Counted from the first letter of the stretch, positions 20,282 to 29,155 are shown. The stretch: 64,000 nucleotides of DNA from Desulfovibrio sp. ZJ209 (GCF_011039135.1 NZ_JAAKEJ010000007.1:62001-126000), one strand, 5' to 3'. Notes: a model not told the origin generated them from the letters alone. Made by a program: numbers and translations.

Positions 20282-21307
20282 ATGTTCCCGCGCCGTTTCC
20301 TGCGGCTCTTCGCCACCGACATCGCCATGGACCTGGGCACGGCCAACACCCTGTTGGCCACCAAAAAGCATGGCATCGTGGTCAACGAGCCCTCGGTGGT
20401 GGCGCTGGACGCCCGCACGGGCGCCGTGCTCGCCGTGGGCACGCAGGCGCGCGGCTATGTGGGGCGCACGCCCGCGGCCATCCGCGCGGTGAGGCCCATG
20501 CAGAACGGCGTCATCGCCGACTTTGACGTGACCAGGGCCATGATCTCGCACTTCGTGCGCAAGGCCATCGACGGCTGGCGGCTGGTCAGGCCCTCCATGG
20601 TCATCTGCGTGCCCTCGGGCGTGACCCAGGTGGAGAAGCGGGCGGTCATCGACGCGGCGCAGCTCGCCGGGGCCGATGACATCGCTCTCATCGAGGAGCC
20701 CATGGCCGCGGCCCTCGGCGCCGACCTCCCCATCCGCGAGCCCGTGGGCAACATGGTGCTCGACATCGGCGGCGGCACCAGCGAGGTGGCCGTCATCTCG
20801 CTCGGCGGCGTGGCGGCGGCGCAGTCCGTACGCGTGGCCGGCGACGCCATGACCCACGCCGTGCAACGCTACCTGCGCGAGGTCTTCCGCATGGAGGTGG
20901 GCGAGAACACGGCGGAGAACGTCAAGATCCTTCTGGGCTCCGCCTGGCCCCAGCCCGACGCGCCCGTGCTCGAGGTGTCCGGCAAGGATCTCGTGCAGGG
21001 GCGTCCCCGGGCCGTCACCGTGAGCGAGGGCCATATCCGCGAGGCGCTGGCCGAGCCGCTCCAGGCCGTGCGCGACACGGTGCTCCGCGCGCTGGAGGCC
21101 ACACCGCCCGAGCTCGCCGCGGACGTGAGCCGCAACGGGCTCTTGCTCGCCGGCGGGGGCGCGCTGCTCAAGGGGCTGGACCAATACCTCGCCCGCGAGA
21201 CCCGCCTGCGCGTCTTTGTCGACACCGACCCGCTCACCACGGTGCTGCGCGGCACCGCCCGCGCCATGGCCGACCGCAAGGGCTTTGCGTCCGTCTTTAT
21301 CAATTGA
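20282..21307 (+). CDS. mreB: Rod-shape-determining actin homologue MreB
   Basis: 341 residues. Actin-fold signatures: phosphate-1 ATDIAMDLGTANTL, phosphate-2 VLDIGGGTSEVAVISLGG near residue 160, and the adenosine motif LLAGGGALLKGL near residue 285. The N-terminal FPRRFLRLF is the amphipathic membrane-binding segment expected for MreB. It polymerises under the inner membrane and positions the cell-wall elongation machinery. It follows the GAF gene by 2 bases and is not next to mreC/mreD, which is unusual for this gene. Confidence 0.96.
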   Translation: MFPRRFLRLFATDIAMDLGTANTLLATKKHGIVVNEPSVVALDARTGAVLAVGTQARGYVGRTPAAIRAVRPMQNGVIADFDVTRAMISHFVRKAIDGWRLVRPSMVICVPSGVTQVEKRAVIDAAQLAGADDIALIEEPMAAALGADLPIREPVGNMVLDIGGGTSEVAVISLGGVAAAQSVRVAGDAMTHAVQRYLREVFRMEVGENTAENVKILLGSAWPQPDAPVLEVSGKDLVQGRPRAVTVSEGHIREALAEPLQAVRDTVLRALEATPPELAADVSRNGLLLAGGGALLKGLDQYLARETRLRVFVDTDPLTTVLRGTARAMADRKGFASVFIN

Positions 21308-21324
21308 AAAAGCAGGGATACGGC

Positions 21325-22149
21325 ATGAGGGAGATCGCGGGCCGCGACGCGGCCGCACTGCTGGAGGGCTGCGTGCGCCTCGTGCGCCAGGCGGGAGCCA
21401 CGATCCGCGAGCGCTGGGACGGCCCGAGCCAGGTCACGCACAAGGGCGCCGTCGACCTTGTGACGGATACGGACCTCGCCGTGGAGGCCTTTCTCAAGGA
21501 GGGGCTGGGGGCGCTTCTGCCCGGATCGGCCTTCCTCGCGGAGGAGAGCAGCGCGCCCGCAGGGCCGGCGGCCGATTCCGGCCCCTGCTGGATTATCGAC
21601 CCGGTGGACGGCACCACCAACTTCGTGCACCGGCTGGCGCAGATGAGCACCTCCGTGGCCCTGTGGGCGGACGGCGCGGTGCAGCTCGGCGTGGTGAACG
21701 GGCCCATGCTCGGGCCGGAGGGCGAATGCTTCTCGGCCCTGCGCGGGGCCGGAGCCTTCCTCAACGGGCGGCGCCTTTCCGTGTCCCGCGCGGGAGCGCT
21801 CACCGACGCGCTGGCCTGCACGGGCTTTCCCTACGAGCTTGCGGGGCGGCTCGAGCTGGTGCTGGAGCGGCTCAGGCGGGTGCTCCCGGCCACGCAGGGC
21901 ATGCGGCGCCTGGGCTCGGCCGCGCTGGACCTCGCCTTCGTGGCAGCGGGGCGGCTGGACGTGTTTTATGAAGACTGGCTCAAGCCCTGGGATCTCGCCG
22001 CGGGCTGGCTCCTGGTGGAGGAGGCCGGGGGCACGGTGAGCGGCCTTGACGGCGCGCCCTTCCGCTTCGGCGAGGCGCTGCTGGCGACGAATGGCCCCCT
22101 GCATCCGGCCATGGTGGCGCTGTTGGGGCCGACGCTGGAGCGGGCCTAG
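21325..22149 (+). CDS. suhB: Inositol monophosphatase family protein
   Basis: 274 residues from ATG 21325, which follows AGCAGGGA; a TTG seven codons earlier is less likely. Metal and substrate motifs of the family are present: AEESS near residue 75, WIIDPVDGTTNF near residue 90, and PWDLAAGWLLVEEAGG near residue 220. It hydrolyses inositol 1-phosphate or related sugar phosphates with magnesium; the SuhB role in rRNA processing cannot be judged from sequence. It is the last gene of the GAF-mreB run and ends 4 bases from the convergent Nudix-like gene. Confidence 0.88.
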   Translation: MREIAGRDAAALLEGCVRLVRQAGATIRERWDGPSQVTHKGAVDLVTDTDLAVEAFLKEGLGALLPGSAFLAEESSAPAGPAADSGPCWIIDPVDGTTNFVHRLAQMSTSVALWADGAVQLGVVNGPMLGPEGECFSALRGAGAFLNGRRLSVSRAGALTDALACTGFPYELAGRLELVLERLRRVLPATQGMRRLGSAALDLAFVAAGRLDVFYEDWLKPWDLAAGWLLVEEAGGTVSGLDGAPFRFGEALLATNGPLHPAMVALLGPTLERA

Positions 22150-22153
22150 GCGT

Positions 22154-22702
22154 TCATTTCTGCTCAGCAAGCCACCCGGCGCGCACGGCGTGGCGCAAAA
22201 GCGGCGCAAGGATGGGCGGCTCCTGCCCGGCGAGCCCGGCCAGCTCCACGGCGTCCAGCAGGGGCAGGCCCTCGGGCGCGAAGGCGCCCGGCGCGGCCAT
22301 CTCCCGGGCGGTGGCCACCGCGATGCGCGCCGCGAAAAGGGTCAAGAACGCCATGCCGGTCTCGGCGCAGGCGTCCACCCGGCGCAGCACGCGCGGGGCG
22401 ATGCCGGCGAGGCGCCATTCCGCCTCGAGGAGGCGCCGGCAGCAATCTTCCGTGGCCTCCATGGCCTGTGGGAGCGCCCGGGAGGAAAAGTCCCAGCCGT
22501 CCGCGCCCGGCCTGAGGAGCGCGCGGCCTTGGGCATCGAATATGGCGAGAGCGACCGCGCGGTGGCGCAGCCCCTGCCTGAGGAGCACGGCTTCCGGCAG
22601 CAGGCAGAGCGGCCGGCCGGCCTCGTCCACCACCTCCCGGAGCGCGGGGCCCGGGGACTGCGGCGGGAGCCGCAGAGGCGGCAAGGGGGAGCTCTGGGGC
22701 AT
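22154..22702 (-). CDS. Nudix-like protein with degenerate Nudix box
   Basis: 182 residues. The order VDEAGRPLCLLPEAVLLRQGLRHRAVALAIFDAQGRALLRP, then WDFSSRALPQAMEATEDCCRRLLEAEWRLAG, matches the IPP-isomerase/YfcD type of Nudix domain. The Nudix box itself is broken: the first Gly is lost and REUxEE reads RLLEAE. It may be inactive as a hydrolase or act on an odd substrate. Its ATG shares a CATG with the divergent rimI gene; GAGGAGA lies upstream within the rimI coding region and serves as ribosome-binding site. Confidence 0.72.
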   Translation of the reverse strand: MPQSSPLPPLRLPPQSPGPALREVVDEAGRPLCLLPEAVLLRQGLRHRAVALAIFDAQGRALLRPGADGWDFSSRALPQAMEATEDCCRRLLEAEWRLAGIAPRVLRRVDACAETGMAFLTLFAARIAVATAREMAAPGAFAPEGLPLLDAVELAGLAGQEPPILAPLLRHAVRAGWLAEQK

Positions 22703-23234
22703 GGTTTCTCCTCACGAAGTGGCAAAAACCGCGGCGGAGCTTGCCGCGCGGCGGCTTGACGCGGCGAGCGCCCGCGCCGTGTGGGAGCTGGAGCGCCGCT
22801 GCTTCACGCTCCCGTGGAGCGAGGAGCAATGCCGCGCCGCCTTCGGCCAGCCGGCCTTCGCGGCCTTCGGCCTCTGGAGCGGCCCGCGCCTTCTCGCCTA
22901 TATCTCCCTGTACCACGCGGGGTCGCCGGCCCACCTATCCTACGCCCCTTGCGGGGAACTGGAAATCCTCAATCTCGCGGTGGAGCCTGCCGCGCGGCGC
23001 CGGGGCTGCGGGCGCCGGCTGCTCCTGCTGGCCTTGCAAGCCGGGCGCAAAATGGGTATGCAAAAAGCGATTCTCGAGGTGCGCGAGGGCAATGCCCCGG
23101 CGCTCGCCCTCTACCGGGCGAGCGGCTTTCACGAGACCGGCCGCCGCCGCCGCCGCTATTATGCCGATACGGGCGAGGACGCCCTCGTGCTCGAATGCCC
23201 CCTTGCCGAACCAGCGGCCCGCGCCCCGGCCTGA
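22701..23234 (+). CDS. rimI: Ribosomal-protein-alanine N-acetyltransferase-like GNAT enzyme
   Basis: 177 residues from ATG 22701, preceded by AGGGGGAG within the divergent gene. GNAT fold: WELERRCFTLPWSEEQ near the start is typical of RimI, ILNLAVEPAARRRGCGRRLL is the acetyl-CoA loop (RxxGxG), and VREGNAPALALYRASGF is the final beta-alpha unit. RimI acetylates the N-terminal alanine of ribosomal protein S18. The gene is followed by tpiA 36 bases later with AAAGGAG before it. Its start codon overlaps that of the Nudix-like gene on the other strand. Confidence 0.85.
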   Translation: MVSPHEVAKTAAELAARRLDAASARAVWELERRCFTLPWSEEQCRAAFGQPAFAAFGLWSGPRLLAYISLYHAGSPAHLSYAPCGELEILNLAVEPAARRRGCGRRLLLLALQAGRKMGMQKAILEVREGNAPALALYRASGFHETGRRRRRYYADTGEDALVLECPLAEPAARAPA

Positions 23235-23270
23235 GGCGCGAGGCCATATCAGGTCACAAAGGAGAGCCCC

Positions 23271-24035
23271 ATGCAGAAGATCATCGCCGCCAACTGGAAG
23301 ATGCACAAGATCCGCCCGCAGGCTGGAGAGACGGCCGCGGAACTGGCGCTGGCCCTCAAGGGCGGAACGCCCCTCGAGCGCCTCGCCGTGGTGTTCGCGC
23401 CCTTCACCGACCTCGCCGTGGTGGCCGACGCCGTGGCCGGGGTGAAAAACCTCGAGGTGGGCGCCCAGAATTTCTACCCCGAGGAGCAGGGCGCCTTCAC
23501 GGGCGAGATCTCGCCGGCCATGGTGCGCGACGCCGGCGGCCAGTGGCTGCTCACCGGCCATTCCGAGCGCCGTCACATTTTTGGCGAATCCGACGCCCTG
23601 GTGGCCCGCAAGACGGCCTACGGCCTCGAAAAGGGCTTCAAGGTCATGCTCTGCGTGGGCGAGACCCTTGAGGAGCGCGAGGCCGGGCACCTCCACGACG
23701 TGCTGGAGCGCCAGCTCAAGACCGCCATCGAGCCCATGGACGCCACCCTGCGCGCCAAGCTCGCCGGGAGCTTCGCCATCGCCTACGAGCCCGTGTGGGC
23801 CATCGGCACCGGCAAGGTGGCCGGCCCGGCGGAAGTGCTGGACGCGCACCTCGTCACGCGCAACATCCTCACCAATATCCTCGGCGTGGCCGCGCAGGAC
23901 CTGCCCATCCTCTACGGCGGCAGCGTCAAGCCCGACAACGCCGGCGCGCTCATTAACCTTGACAACGTGGACGGTCTTCTGGTAGGTGGCGCTTCTTTGG
24001 AAGCCAAGAGCTTTCTCCAGATTCTGGGCGCGTGA
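23271..24035 (+). CDS. tpiA: Triosephosphate isomerase
   Basis: 254 residues, the usual size. The catalytic residues are all present: NWKMH near the N-terminus, the His of LLTGHSERRHIFGE near residue 100, and the Glu of AYEPVWAIGTGK near residue 172; LYGGSVKPDNA binds phosphate. It interconverts dihydroxyacetone phosphate and glyceraldehyde 3-phosphate in the cytoplasm. It is followed by secG after 90 bases. Confidence 0.97.
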   Translation: MQKIIAANWKMHKIRPQAGETAAELALALKGGTPLERLAVVFAPFTDLAVVADAVAGVKNLEVGAQNFYPEEQGAFTGEISPAMVRDAGGQWLLTGHSERRHIFGESDALVARKTAYGLEKGFKVMLCVGETLEEREAGHLHDVLERQLKTAIEPMDATLRAKLAGSFAIAYEPVWAIGTGKVAGPAEVLDAHLVTRNILTNILGVAAQDLPILYGGSVKPDNAGALINLDNVDGLLVGGASLEAKSFLQILGA

Positions 24036-24125
24036 CCCGCCGAAGCGCGGGTGCCGGCGCGCCCCGCGGCATGGCCCCGGCCCGTCATGGTACTGGCCGG
24101 TCGTGCCGCGGGCCGGGAGGAATTT

Positions 24126-24560
24126 GTGCAGACCCTTATTCTCACACTGCATATCATTGTCTGCGTCCTGCTCGTCATCCTCATCCTGCTCCAGTCGGGC
24201 AAGGAGGGCATGGGCGTTATCTTTGGCGGCGGCGGCAACACCTCGGTCTTCGGCAGCAGCGGGGCCGGGGGCATCCTCGCCAAGCTCACGACGCTCATGG
24301 CCATCATCTTTGTCATCACGTCCCTGAGCTATACCTATGTGACGAGCGCCCGGCCCAGCAACGAGTCCACCATCCTCAACGTGAAGATCGAGGAGCCCGA
24401 GGCCCCGGCGCGCACGGCCCCGGCGGCGCCTGAGGGGGCAGCCCCTGAGGCGCCCAAGGGTTCAGAACCCGGCGCCAAGGCCCCTGCCGCGGGGGCAGCC
24501 CCTGCGCAGACCCCGGCGCCGGACGCGGCCGCCGGCACAGCGGCACCGCAAAAGCCCTAG
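24126..24560 (+). CDS. secG: Preprotein translocase subunit SecG
   Basis: 144 residues from GTG 24126, which follows GGGAGGAAT at ideal distance; the in-frame ATG 75 bases earlier has no such site and would add a non-hydrophobic tail. Two membrane helices (residues 3-22 and 53-72) flank LLQSGKEGMGVIFGGG and NTSVFGSSG, the conserved SecG loop. The C-terminal 60 residues are Ala/Pro-rich and charged, longer than in most SecG. SecG assists the SecYEG channel. A Rho-independent terminator follows 20 bases after the stop. Confidence 0.95.
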   Translation: MQTLILTLHIIVCVLLVILILLQSGKEGMGVIFGGGGNTSVFGSSGAGGILAKLTTLMAIIFVITSLSYTYVTSARPSNESTILNVKIEEPEAPARTAPAAPEGAAPEAPKGSEPGAKAPAAGAAPAQTPAPDAAAGTAAPQKP

Positions 24561-24580
24561 GCCCCATCACTCCAGCCAAG

Positions 24581-24610
24581 AAAAAGCCGTGGCCCTGCCG
24601 CGGCTTTTTT
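24581..24610 (+). terminator. Rho-independent terminator after secG
   Basis: AAAAAGCCGTGG, a 5-base loop and CCGCGGCTTTTT form a 12-pair stem with one G-T pair, ending in a run of T (24605-24610). It separates the tpiA-secG transcript from the Smr gene, which then needs its own promoter or readthrough. Confidence 0.85.
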
Positions 24611-24644
24611 CATGGGTCAGGAAGTGGGTGCAGGGGGAGACATG

Positions 24645-25607
24645 ATGTCCGACACTGACGAATTTTCCGACAATCCTTTTCGCAAGCTCGATGCGGCGCG
24701 CTTTCCCGCCAAGAGGGGGCGGGGCGCGAGCGGGAAGGCGGGTGCGGGGGCCGGCACCACGGTCCGCGCGCCCAAGGGCCCCCGGGCCGGGGCTGTGCCC
24801 GACACCGACCCCGAGGACGCGGCGCTGTTCATGGCCGCCATGAGCCGTGTGCAACCTGCGGAAACCAGCGCGCGGGGCGGCTTCCGCCTGGCGGACACGG
24901 GCGCCCTGGACGAGGTGTCGAGCCCGAAAAAGCGGCGCCGGGCTCGCGCCAAGCAGGAAACGGCTGCGGCCCAAGCTCCCGGGCCGCTTGCGGAGAGCGT
25001 GGACAGGGCGCCCGGGCCCCCGGCCCCCGCTGAAGACGAGGAGAGCGCGGCCTTTTTGCGCGCCATGGGCGATGCCCGGCCGCTCGCGGGGCGCGGCCGC
25101 GAGGTGGCGCCCGTGACGGAAACGGCCACGCCGCCCCCGGCAAGCGGGCTCAGCTTTCGCGAGCTCATGGAAGGCACGCTGGAATTCGCCGTCTCCCACT
25201 CCGACGAATACCTTGAAGGCCACGTGGTCGGGCTCGACCCGCTCATCATGGGGCGCCTGCGCGCCGGAGGCCTCAGCCCCGAGGCCCATCTCGACCTCCA
25301 CGGCCTCAATTCCGTCCAGGCATTCGAGGCCCTGCGCGACTTCATGCGTGGCGCGTGGTTCAAGAGCCTGCGCGTGGTGCTCGTGGTGCCGGGGCGGGGC
25401 CGCAATTCCCCGCAGGGGCGGGCCGTGTTGCGCGAAAAGCTCCAGCTCTGGCTCACCCAGGAGCCCTTCAAGCGCGCGGTGCTCGCGTTTTGCACGGCAA
25501 GGCCGCATGACGGCGGCCCGGGCAGCGTGTACGTCCTTTTGCGGAAGTTCCGCAAGAAGGGCCGCATCTTCTGGGAGCGCATGCCCATGGACCCCGACCT
25601 CGTGTAG
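24645..25607 (+). CDS. Smr-domain protein
   Basis: 320 residues from ATG 24645, five bases behind GGGGGAG; ATG at 24642 is too close to that site. The first 170 residues are low-complexity, rich in Ala, Pro, Gly, Arg and probably disordered. The C-terminal 110 residues are an Smr domain: HLDLHGLNSVQAFEALRDFM, VVPGRGRNSPQGRAVLREKLQLWL and an ending rich in Lys/Arg. Smr domains bind or nick DNA or RNA. It lies in its own transcript between the secG terminator and flhB and has no close functional neighbour. Confidence 0.85.
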   Translation: MSDTDEFSDNPFRKLDAARFPAKRGRGASGKAGAGAGTTVRAPKGPRAGAVPDTDPEDAALFMAAMSRVQPAETSARGGFRLADTGALDEVSSPKKRRRARAKQETAAAQAPGPLAESVDRAPGPPAPAEDEESAAFLRAMGDARPLAGRGREVAPVTETATPPPASGLSFRELMEGTLEFAVSHSDEYLEGHVVGLDPLIMGRLRAGGLSPEAHLDLHGLNSVQAFEALRDFMRGAWFKSLRVVLVVPGRGRNSPQGRAVLREKLQLWLTQEPFKRAVLAFCTARPHDGGPGSVYVLLRKFRKKGRIFWERMPMDPDLV

Positions 25608-25645
25608 GGGGATGCCGCCGCCACCCGCCCGCCGTCTCAAATCGC

Positions 25646-25661
25646 TGGCACCCTTCTTGCT
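25646..25661 (+). promoter_or_regulatory. Sigma-54 promoter for flhB-flhA
   Basis: TGGCAC, five bases, then TTGCT: GG (25647-25648) and GC (25659-25660) stand 12 apart, exactly the -24/-12 pattern of sigma-54 promoters. Transcription should start near 25672, about 56 bases ahead of the flhB ATG. An enhancer-binding activator is required for this class of promoter; none is coded nearby. Confidence 0.88.
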
Positions 25662-25727
25662 ATCCCTCTGGCGACACCCGGCGGCGCCCGCTGCATGCGG
25701 GCGGGCCGTCAATGAAAGGGGGAGCGG

Positions 25728-26804
25728 ATGTTCGGAGCCCAGAAAGACCCAAGCAGAACAGAAGAAGCAACGCCCAAGCGCGTAAAAAAGCAGCGCGAAG
25801 AGGGCAATGTTCCCAAGTCTGCGGAGCTCGGCAAGGCCGTGAGCCTTGCGGGCGGCATGATGGCGCTCTCGGTTTGGATCGGCCCCATGGCCGATTCCAT
25901 CAAGGCTGTGTTCCGCCGTTTTCTCGTCCATTCCTGGGAGTTCGATCCCAATCCCCAGAACGTCTATATTTTGACGCAGGAGCTGATGATCGAGCTGTGC
26001 AAGATCATCATGCCCGTCATTCTCTTCCTGGCCTTCCTGGGCTTCCTCGCCCAGCGCATCCAGGTGGGCAAGCTCTGGACCACCAAGGTCTTCAAGTTCA
26101 AGTGGCAGCGCTTCAACATCTTCAAGGGCATCAAGCAGATGATGTTCTCGCCGCAGACGGCGCTGCGCACCATCAAGAGCCTGCTTTTCGCCATCATCCT
26201 CTGCATCATCCCCGGCTGGATCATCTGGCAGGAGCATGAAAACTTCCTGCCCATGTACTACGCCACCACTGAGGGCGTGGCGGCTTACATGCTCCAGATG
26301 GCCTTCAAGCTCGCCTGCTACGCGCTCGTGCCCATCCTCGCCATCACGGCCTTCGATGTCTGGCAGTCGCGCTTCGCCTACAAGGAAGGCATGAAGATGA
26401 CCAAGGACGAGGTCAAGGACGAGCGCAAGCAGGCCGACGGCGACCCGGTGATCAAGAACAAGCAGCGCCAGAAGATGATGCAGATGGTGATGAAGCGCAT
26501 GCTCCAGGACGTGCCCAAGGCCGATGTGGTCGTCACCAACCCGACGCACATCGCCGTGGCCCTGCGCTACAATGCCGACGAGTTCCCGGCGCCGGTCGTC
26601 CTCGCCAAGGGCGCCGACCACCTGGCCGAGAAAATCAAGGCCGTGGCCCGGGAACACAACGTGCCCATCCGCGAAAATGTACCTTTGGCACGAGCTTTGT
26701 ATAAAGCAGTGGAAATCGGTGACATGATCCCCGAAGAGCTGTACAAGGCCGTGGCCACCCTGCTCGCCAGCATCTGGAAACTCAAGCCCAGAGCGGCCGC
26801 GTAG
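25728..26804 (+). CDS. flhB: Flagellar export switch protein FlhB
   Basis: 358 residues. The N-terminus has EEATPKRVKKQREEGNVPKSAEL, four membrane helices lie at about 35-60, 90-110, 145-165 and 185-210, and the cytoplasmic part contains the autocleavage site NPTH near residue 267. FlhB is the export-gate subunit that changes substrate from rod/hook to filament proteins on cleavage. It is the first gene of a sigma-54 transcript with flhA, 57 bases apart. Confidence 0.97.
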   Translation: MFGAQKDPSRTEEATPKRVKKQREEGNVPKSAELGKAVSLAGGMMALSVWIGPMADSIKAVFRRFLVHSWEFDPNPQNVYILTQELMIELCKIIMPVILFLAFLGFLAQRIQVGKLWTTKVFKFKWQRFNIFKGIKQMMFSPQTALRTIKSLLFAIILCIIPGWIIWQEHENFLPMYYATTEGVAAYMLQMAFKLACYALVPILAITAFDVWQSRFAYKEGMKMTKDEVKDERKQADGDPVIKNKQRQKMMQMVMKRMLQDVPKADVVVTNPTHIAVALRYNADEFPAPVVLAKGADHLAEKIKAVAREHNVPIRENVPLARALYKAVEIGDMIPEELYKAVATLLASIWKLKPRAAA

Positions 26805-26861
26805 CGGGAAGGCCGGGAGAAGGGGGGTCGGGCCGGAACTACGGATGGGAGTGTCAAAACA

Positions 26862-28976
26862 ATGGCAACGACAGGACTGCCTCAATTCGATTACAGCCGC
26901 TTTTCCAAGCATGGCGAGCTTGCCCTCGCGGCGGGCGTGGTCGTCATCCTCTTCGTCATGCTGGTGCCGCTGCCGACATTCTTCATGGATATCATGCTCT
27001 GCGTGAGCATATCCATTTCCCTGCTCGTCCTCGTGACGACCATGTTCATGAACTCGCCGCTCGAGTTCACCATCTTCCCCTCGCTCCTGCTCATCACCAC
27101 CCTGCTCAGGCTGGCGCTCAACGTGGCCTCCACGCGCCTCATCCTGCTCAACGGTGATGCCGGCGTCGAGGCCGCGGGCAGCGTCATCCGCTCCTTCGGC
27201 GAATTCGTCGTGGGCGGCAGCTACGTTGTGGGTGGCGTCATCTTCATGATCATGTTCATCCTCAACAAGTCGGTCATCACCGCCGGCACCACGCGCATCG
27301 CCGAGGTGGCGGCCCGCTTCACTCTGGACGCCATGCCGGGCAAGCAGATGGCCATCGAGGCCGACCTCAACGCCGGCCTCATCGACGAGGAAGAAGCCAA
27401 TGACCGCCGCCACGCCCTGCGCAAGGAGGCGGACTTCTACGGCGCCATGGACGGTGCCTGTAAATTTGTTTCCGGCGACGTGAACGCGGGCATGATGATC
27501 ACCATGGTCAACATCGTGGGCGGCATCATCATCGGCGTTGTCCAGAAGGACATGGACTTCAGCTCCGCGCTCACCACCTATTCGCTCCTGACCATCGGCG
27601 ACGGCCTGGTCTCCACCATCCCGTCGATCATCGTGTCCACGGCCACCGGCCTGCTCGTTTCCCGCGCGGCTTCCGAAGCCAAGATGGGCGAAGAGTTCCT
27701 GGCGCAGCTCACCTTCAACAGCCAGGCGCTCAAGATGGTCTCCGGCGTGCTCGTGGTGTTCGCCCTGGTGCCCGGCCTCCCGGCCATCCCCTTCCTCGTG
27801 CTCGCGGTGCTGCTCTTCCTCGTGTCCCGCGTTTCCGCCAAGGACGAGGCCGAGGGTGCGGAAGGCAAGAAGAACGCCAAGGCCAAGGCCAAGAGCGGCG
27901 GCGCGTCCTCCCCGGCCACCGCCGACACCCCCGAGGAAGTGCAGGCGCTGCTCCCGCTCGACACCCTCGAGCTCGAGGTGGGCTACGGCCTCATCCCCCT
28001 GGTGGACGAAGAGCAGAGCGGCAACATCCTCTCCCGCATCCGCTCCATCCGGCGGCAGTTCGCCCTCGACATGGGCGTGGTCATCCCCTCGCTGCACCTG
28101 CGCGACAACCTCCAGCTCAAGCCCGGCCAGTACTCCCTGCTCATCAAGGGCAACCAGGTGGCTTCGGCGGAGATCCTTGTGGACCACTTCCTGGCCATGG
28201 ACCCGGGCAACGTCACCACCCACATCAGCGGCATCGAGACGCGCGAGCCGGCCTTCAACCTGCCCGCCATCTGGATCCCGGAAAGCCAGCGCGAAGAGGC
28301 CATGCTCGCGGGCTACACCGTGGTGGACCCGGCGACGGTCATCGCCACGCACCTGACCGAAGTGTTCAAGCGCCACCTCGCCGACTTCCTCGACCGGCAG
28401 GCCGTGCAGGGGCTGCTCGACACGGTGGCCAAGCACTCGCCCAAGGCCGTGGAGGACCTCGTGCCCGGCACCATCAGTCTGGGCGGCGTCCAGAAGGTGC
28501 TGCAGCTGCTCGTGCGCGAAAACGTGAGCATCCGCGACATGCTGACCATCGTGGAGACCCTGGGCGACTTCGGCGGCGGCGTGAAGAACCCCGAAATGCT
28601 GGCCGAGTATGTGCGCGAAAAGCTCTCCCGCTCCATCGTGCGCCCCTACCTCGACAGCCAGGGCGTGCTGCCGGTGCTCACCCTGAACGGCAACGCCGAG
28701 CGCATGGTGCAGGAGGGCATCCGCCAGACCGACAACGGCGCCACCTTCCTGTCGCTCAACCCGGCGGCGGCGCAGCGCCTCATGCAGAACATCGGCGCGG
28801 CCGTGGAGAACGCGGTCAACACCGACGGCCAGCCCGTCATCCTGGCGAGCCCCATGGTCCGGCCGCACCTGGCGCAGCTCATCACGCGCTTCATGCCCAC
28901 GGTCCCGGTCATCTCCCAGGCCGAGATCCCGGCGGACATCCGGCTCCAGTCCGTGGGCACGGTGGGCGCCGAGTAG
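26862..28976 (+). CDS. flhA: Flagellar biosynthesis protein FlhA
   Basis: 704 residues, the usual length. About eight membrane helices fill the first 330 residues, with the FHIPEP-family signature region DLNAGLIDEEEANDRRHALRKEADFYGAMDGACKFV near residue 165-205. The soluble C-terminal part receives chaperone-substrate complexes. It belongs to the export gate with FlhB and FliR (fliR is at 41914). A strong terminator follows the stop codon by 30 bases, so flhB and flhA form a two-gene transcript. Confidence 0.97.
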   Translation: MATTGLPQFDYSRFSKHGELALAAGVVVILFVMLVPLPTFFMDIMLCVSISISLLVLVTTMFMNSPLEFTIFPSLLLITTLLRLALNVASTRLILLNGDAGVEAAGSVIRSFGEFVVGGSYVVGGVIFMIMFILNKSVITAGTTRIAEVAARFTLDAMPGKQMAIEADLNAGLIDEEEANDRRHALRKEADFYGAMDGACKFVSGDVNAGMMITMVNIVGGIIIGVVQKDMDFSSALTTYSLLTIGDGLVSTIPSIIVSTATGLLVSRAASEAKMGEEFLAQLTFNSQALKMVSGVLVVFALVPGLPAIPFLVLAVLLFLVSRVSAKDEAEGAEGKKNAKAKAKSGGASSPATADTPEEVQALLPLDTLELEVGYGLIPLVDEEQSGNILSRIRSIRRQFALDMGVVIPSLHLRDNLQLKPGQYSLLIKGNQVASAEILVDHFLAMDPGNVTTHISGIETREPAFNLPAIWIPESQREEAMLAGYTVVDPATVIATHLTEVFKRHLADFLDRQAVQGLLDTVAKHSPKAVEDLVPGTISLGGVQKVLQLLVRENVSIRDMLTIVETLGDFGGGVKNPEMLAEYVREKLSRSIVRPYLDSQGVLPVLTLNGNAERMVQEGIRQTDNGATFLSLNPAAAQRLMQNIGAAVENAVNTDGQPVILASPMVRPHLAQLITRFMPTVPVISQAEIPADIRLQSVGTVGAE

Positions 28977-29007
28977 GCCGCCCCCATCCTGAATACTGAC
29001 ACTCCCG

Positions 29008-29041
29008 AACCCGCCAGCCGTCCCCCGGCTGGCGGGTTTTT
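29008..29041 (+). terminator. Rho-independent terminator after flhA
   Basis: AACCCGCCAGCCG and CGGCTGGCGGGTT pair over 13 bases without a mismatch around a 5-base loop, followed by a short T run. It ends flhBA before the next promoter. Confidence 0.9.
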
Positions 29042-29064
29042 GACATTAAAATCCCGTTTTACAC

Positions 29065-29080
29065 TGGCGCTTTTTTTGCA
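29065..29080 (+). promoter_or_regulatory. Sigma-54 promoter for flhF operon
   Basis: TGGCGC, five T, then TTGCA. GG is at 29066-29067 and GC at 29078-29079, again 12 apart as in sigma-54 promoters, with a T-rich spacer. It lies 24 bases after the flhA terminator and about 76 bases before flhF, so the downstream genes are expressed independently of flhBA though by the same class of factor. Confidence 0.85.
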
Positions 29081-29155
29081 TATTTTGGGTGTGCGCCGCC
29101 GAAGGAACGGCGGAGGCACGGGGCGCGGCTTGCCGCGCGGCAAAGGAAGCGGACC

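Noticed and set aside
24567..28868. 1433-residue open frame antisense to the Smr, flhB and flhA genes
   Set aside because: It is a by-product of high GC at third codon positions; the plus strand has recognisable flagellar proteins and no family matches the antisense frame.
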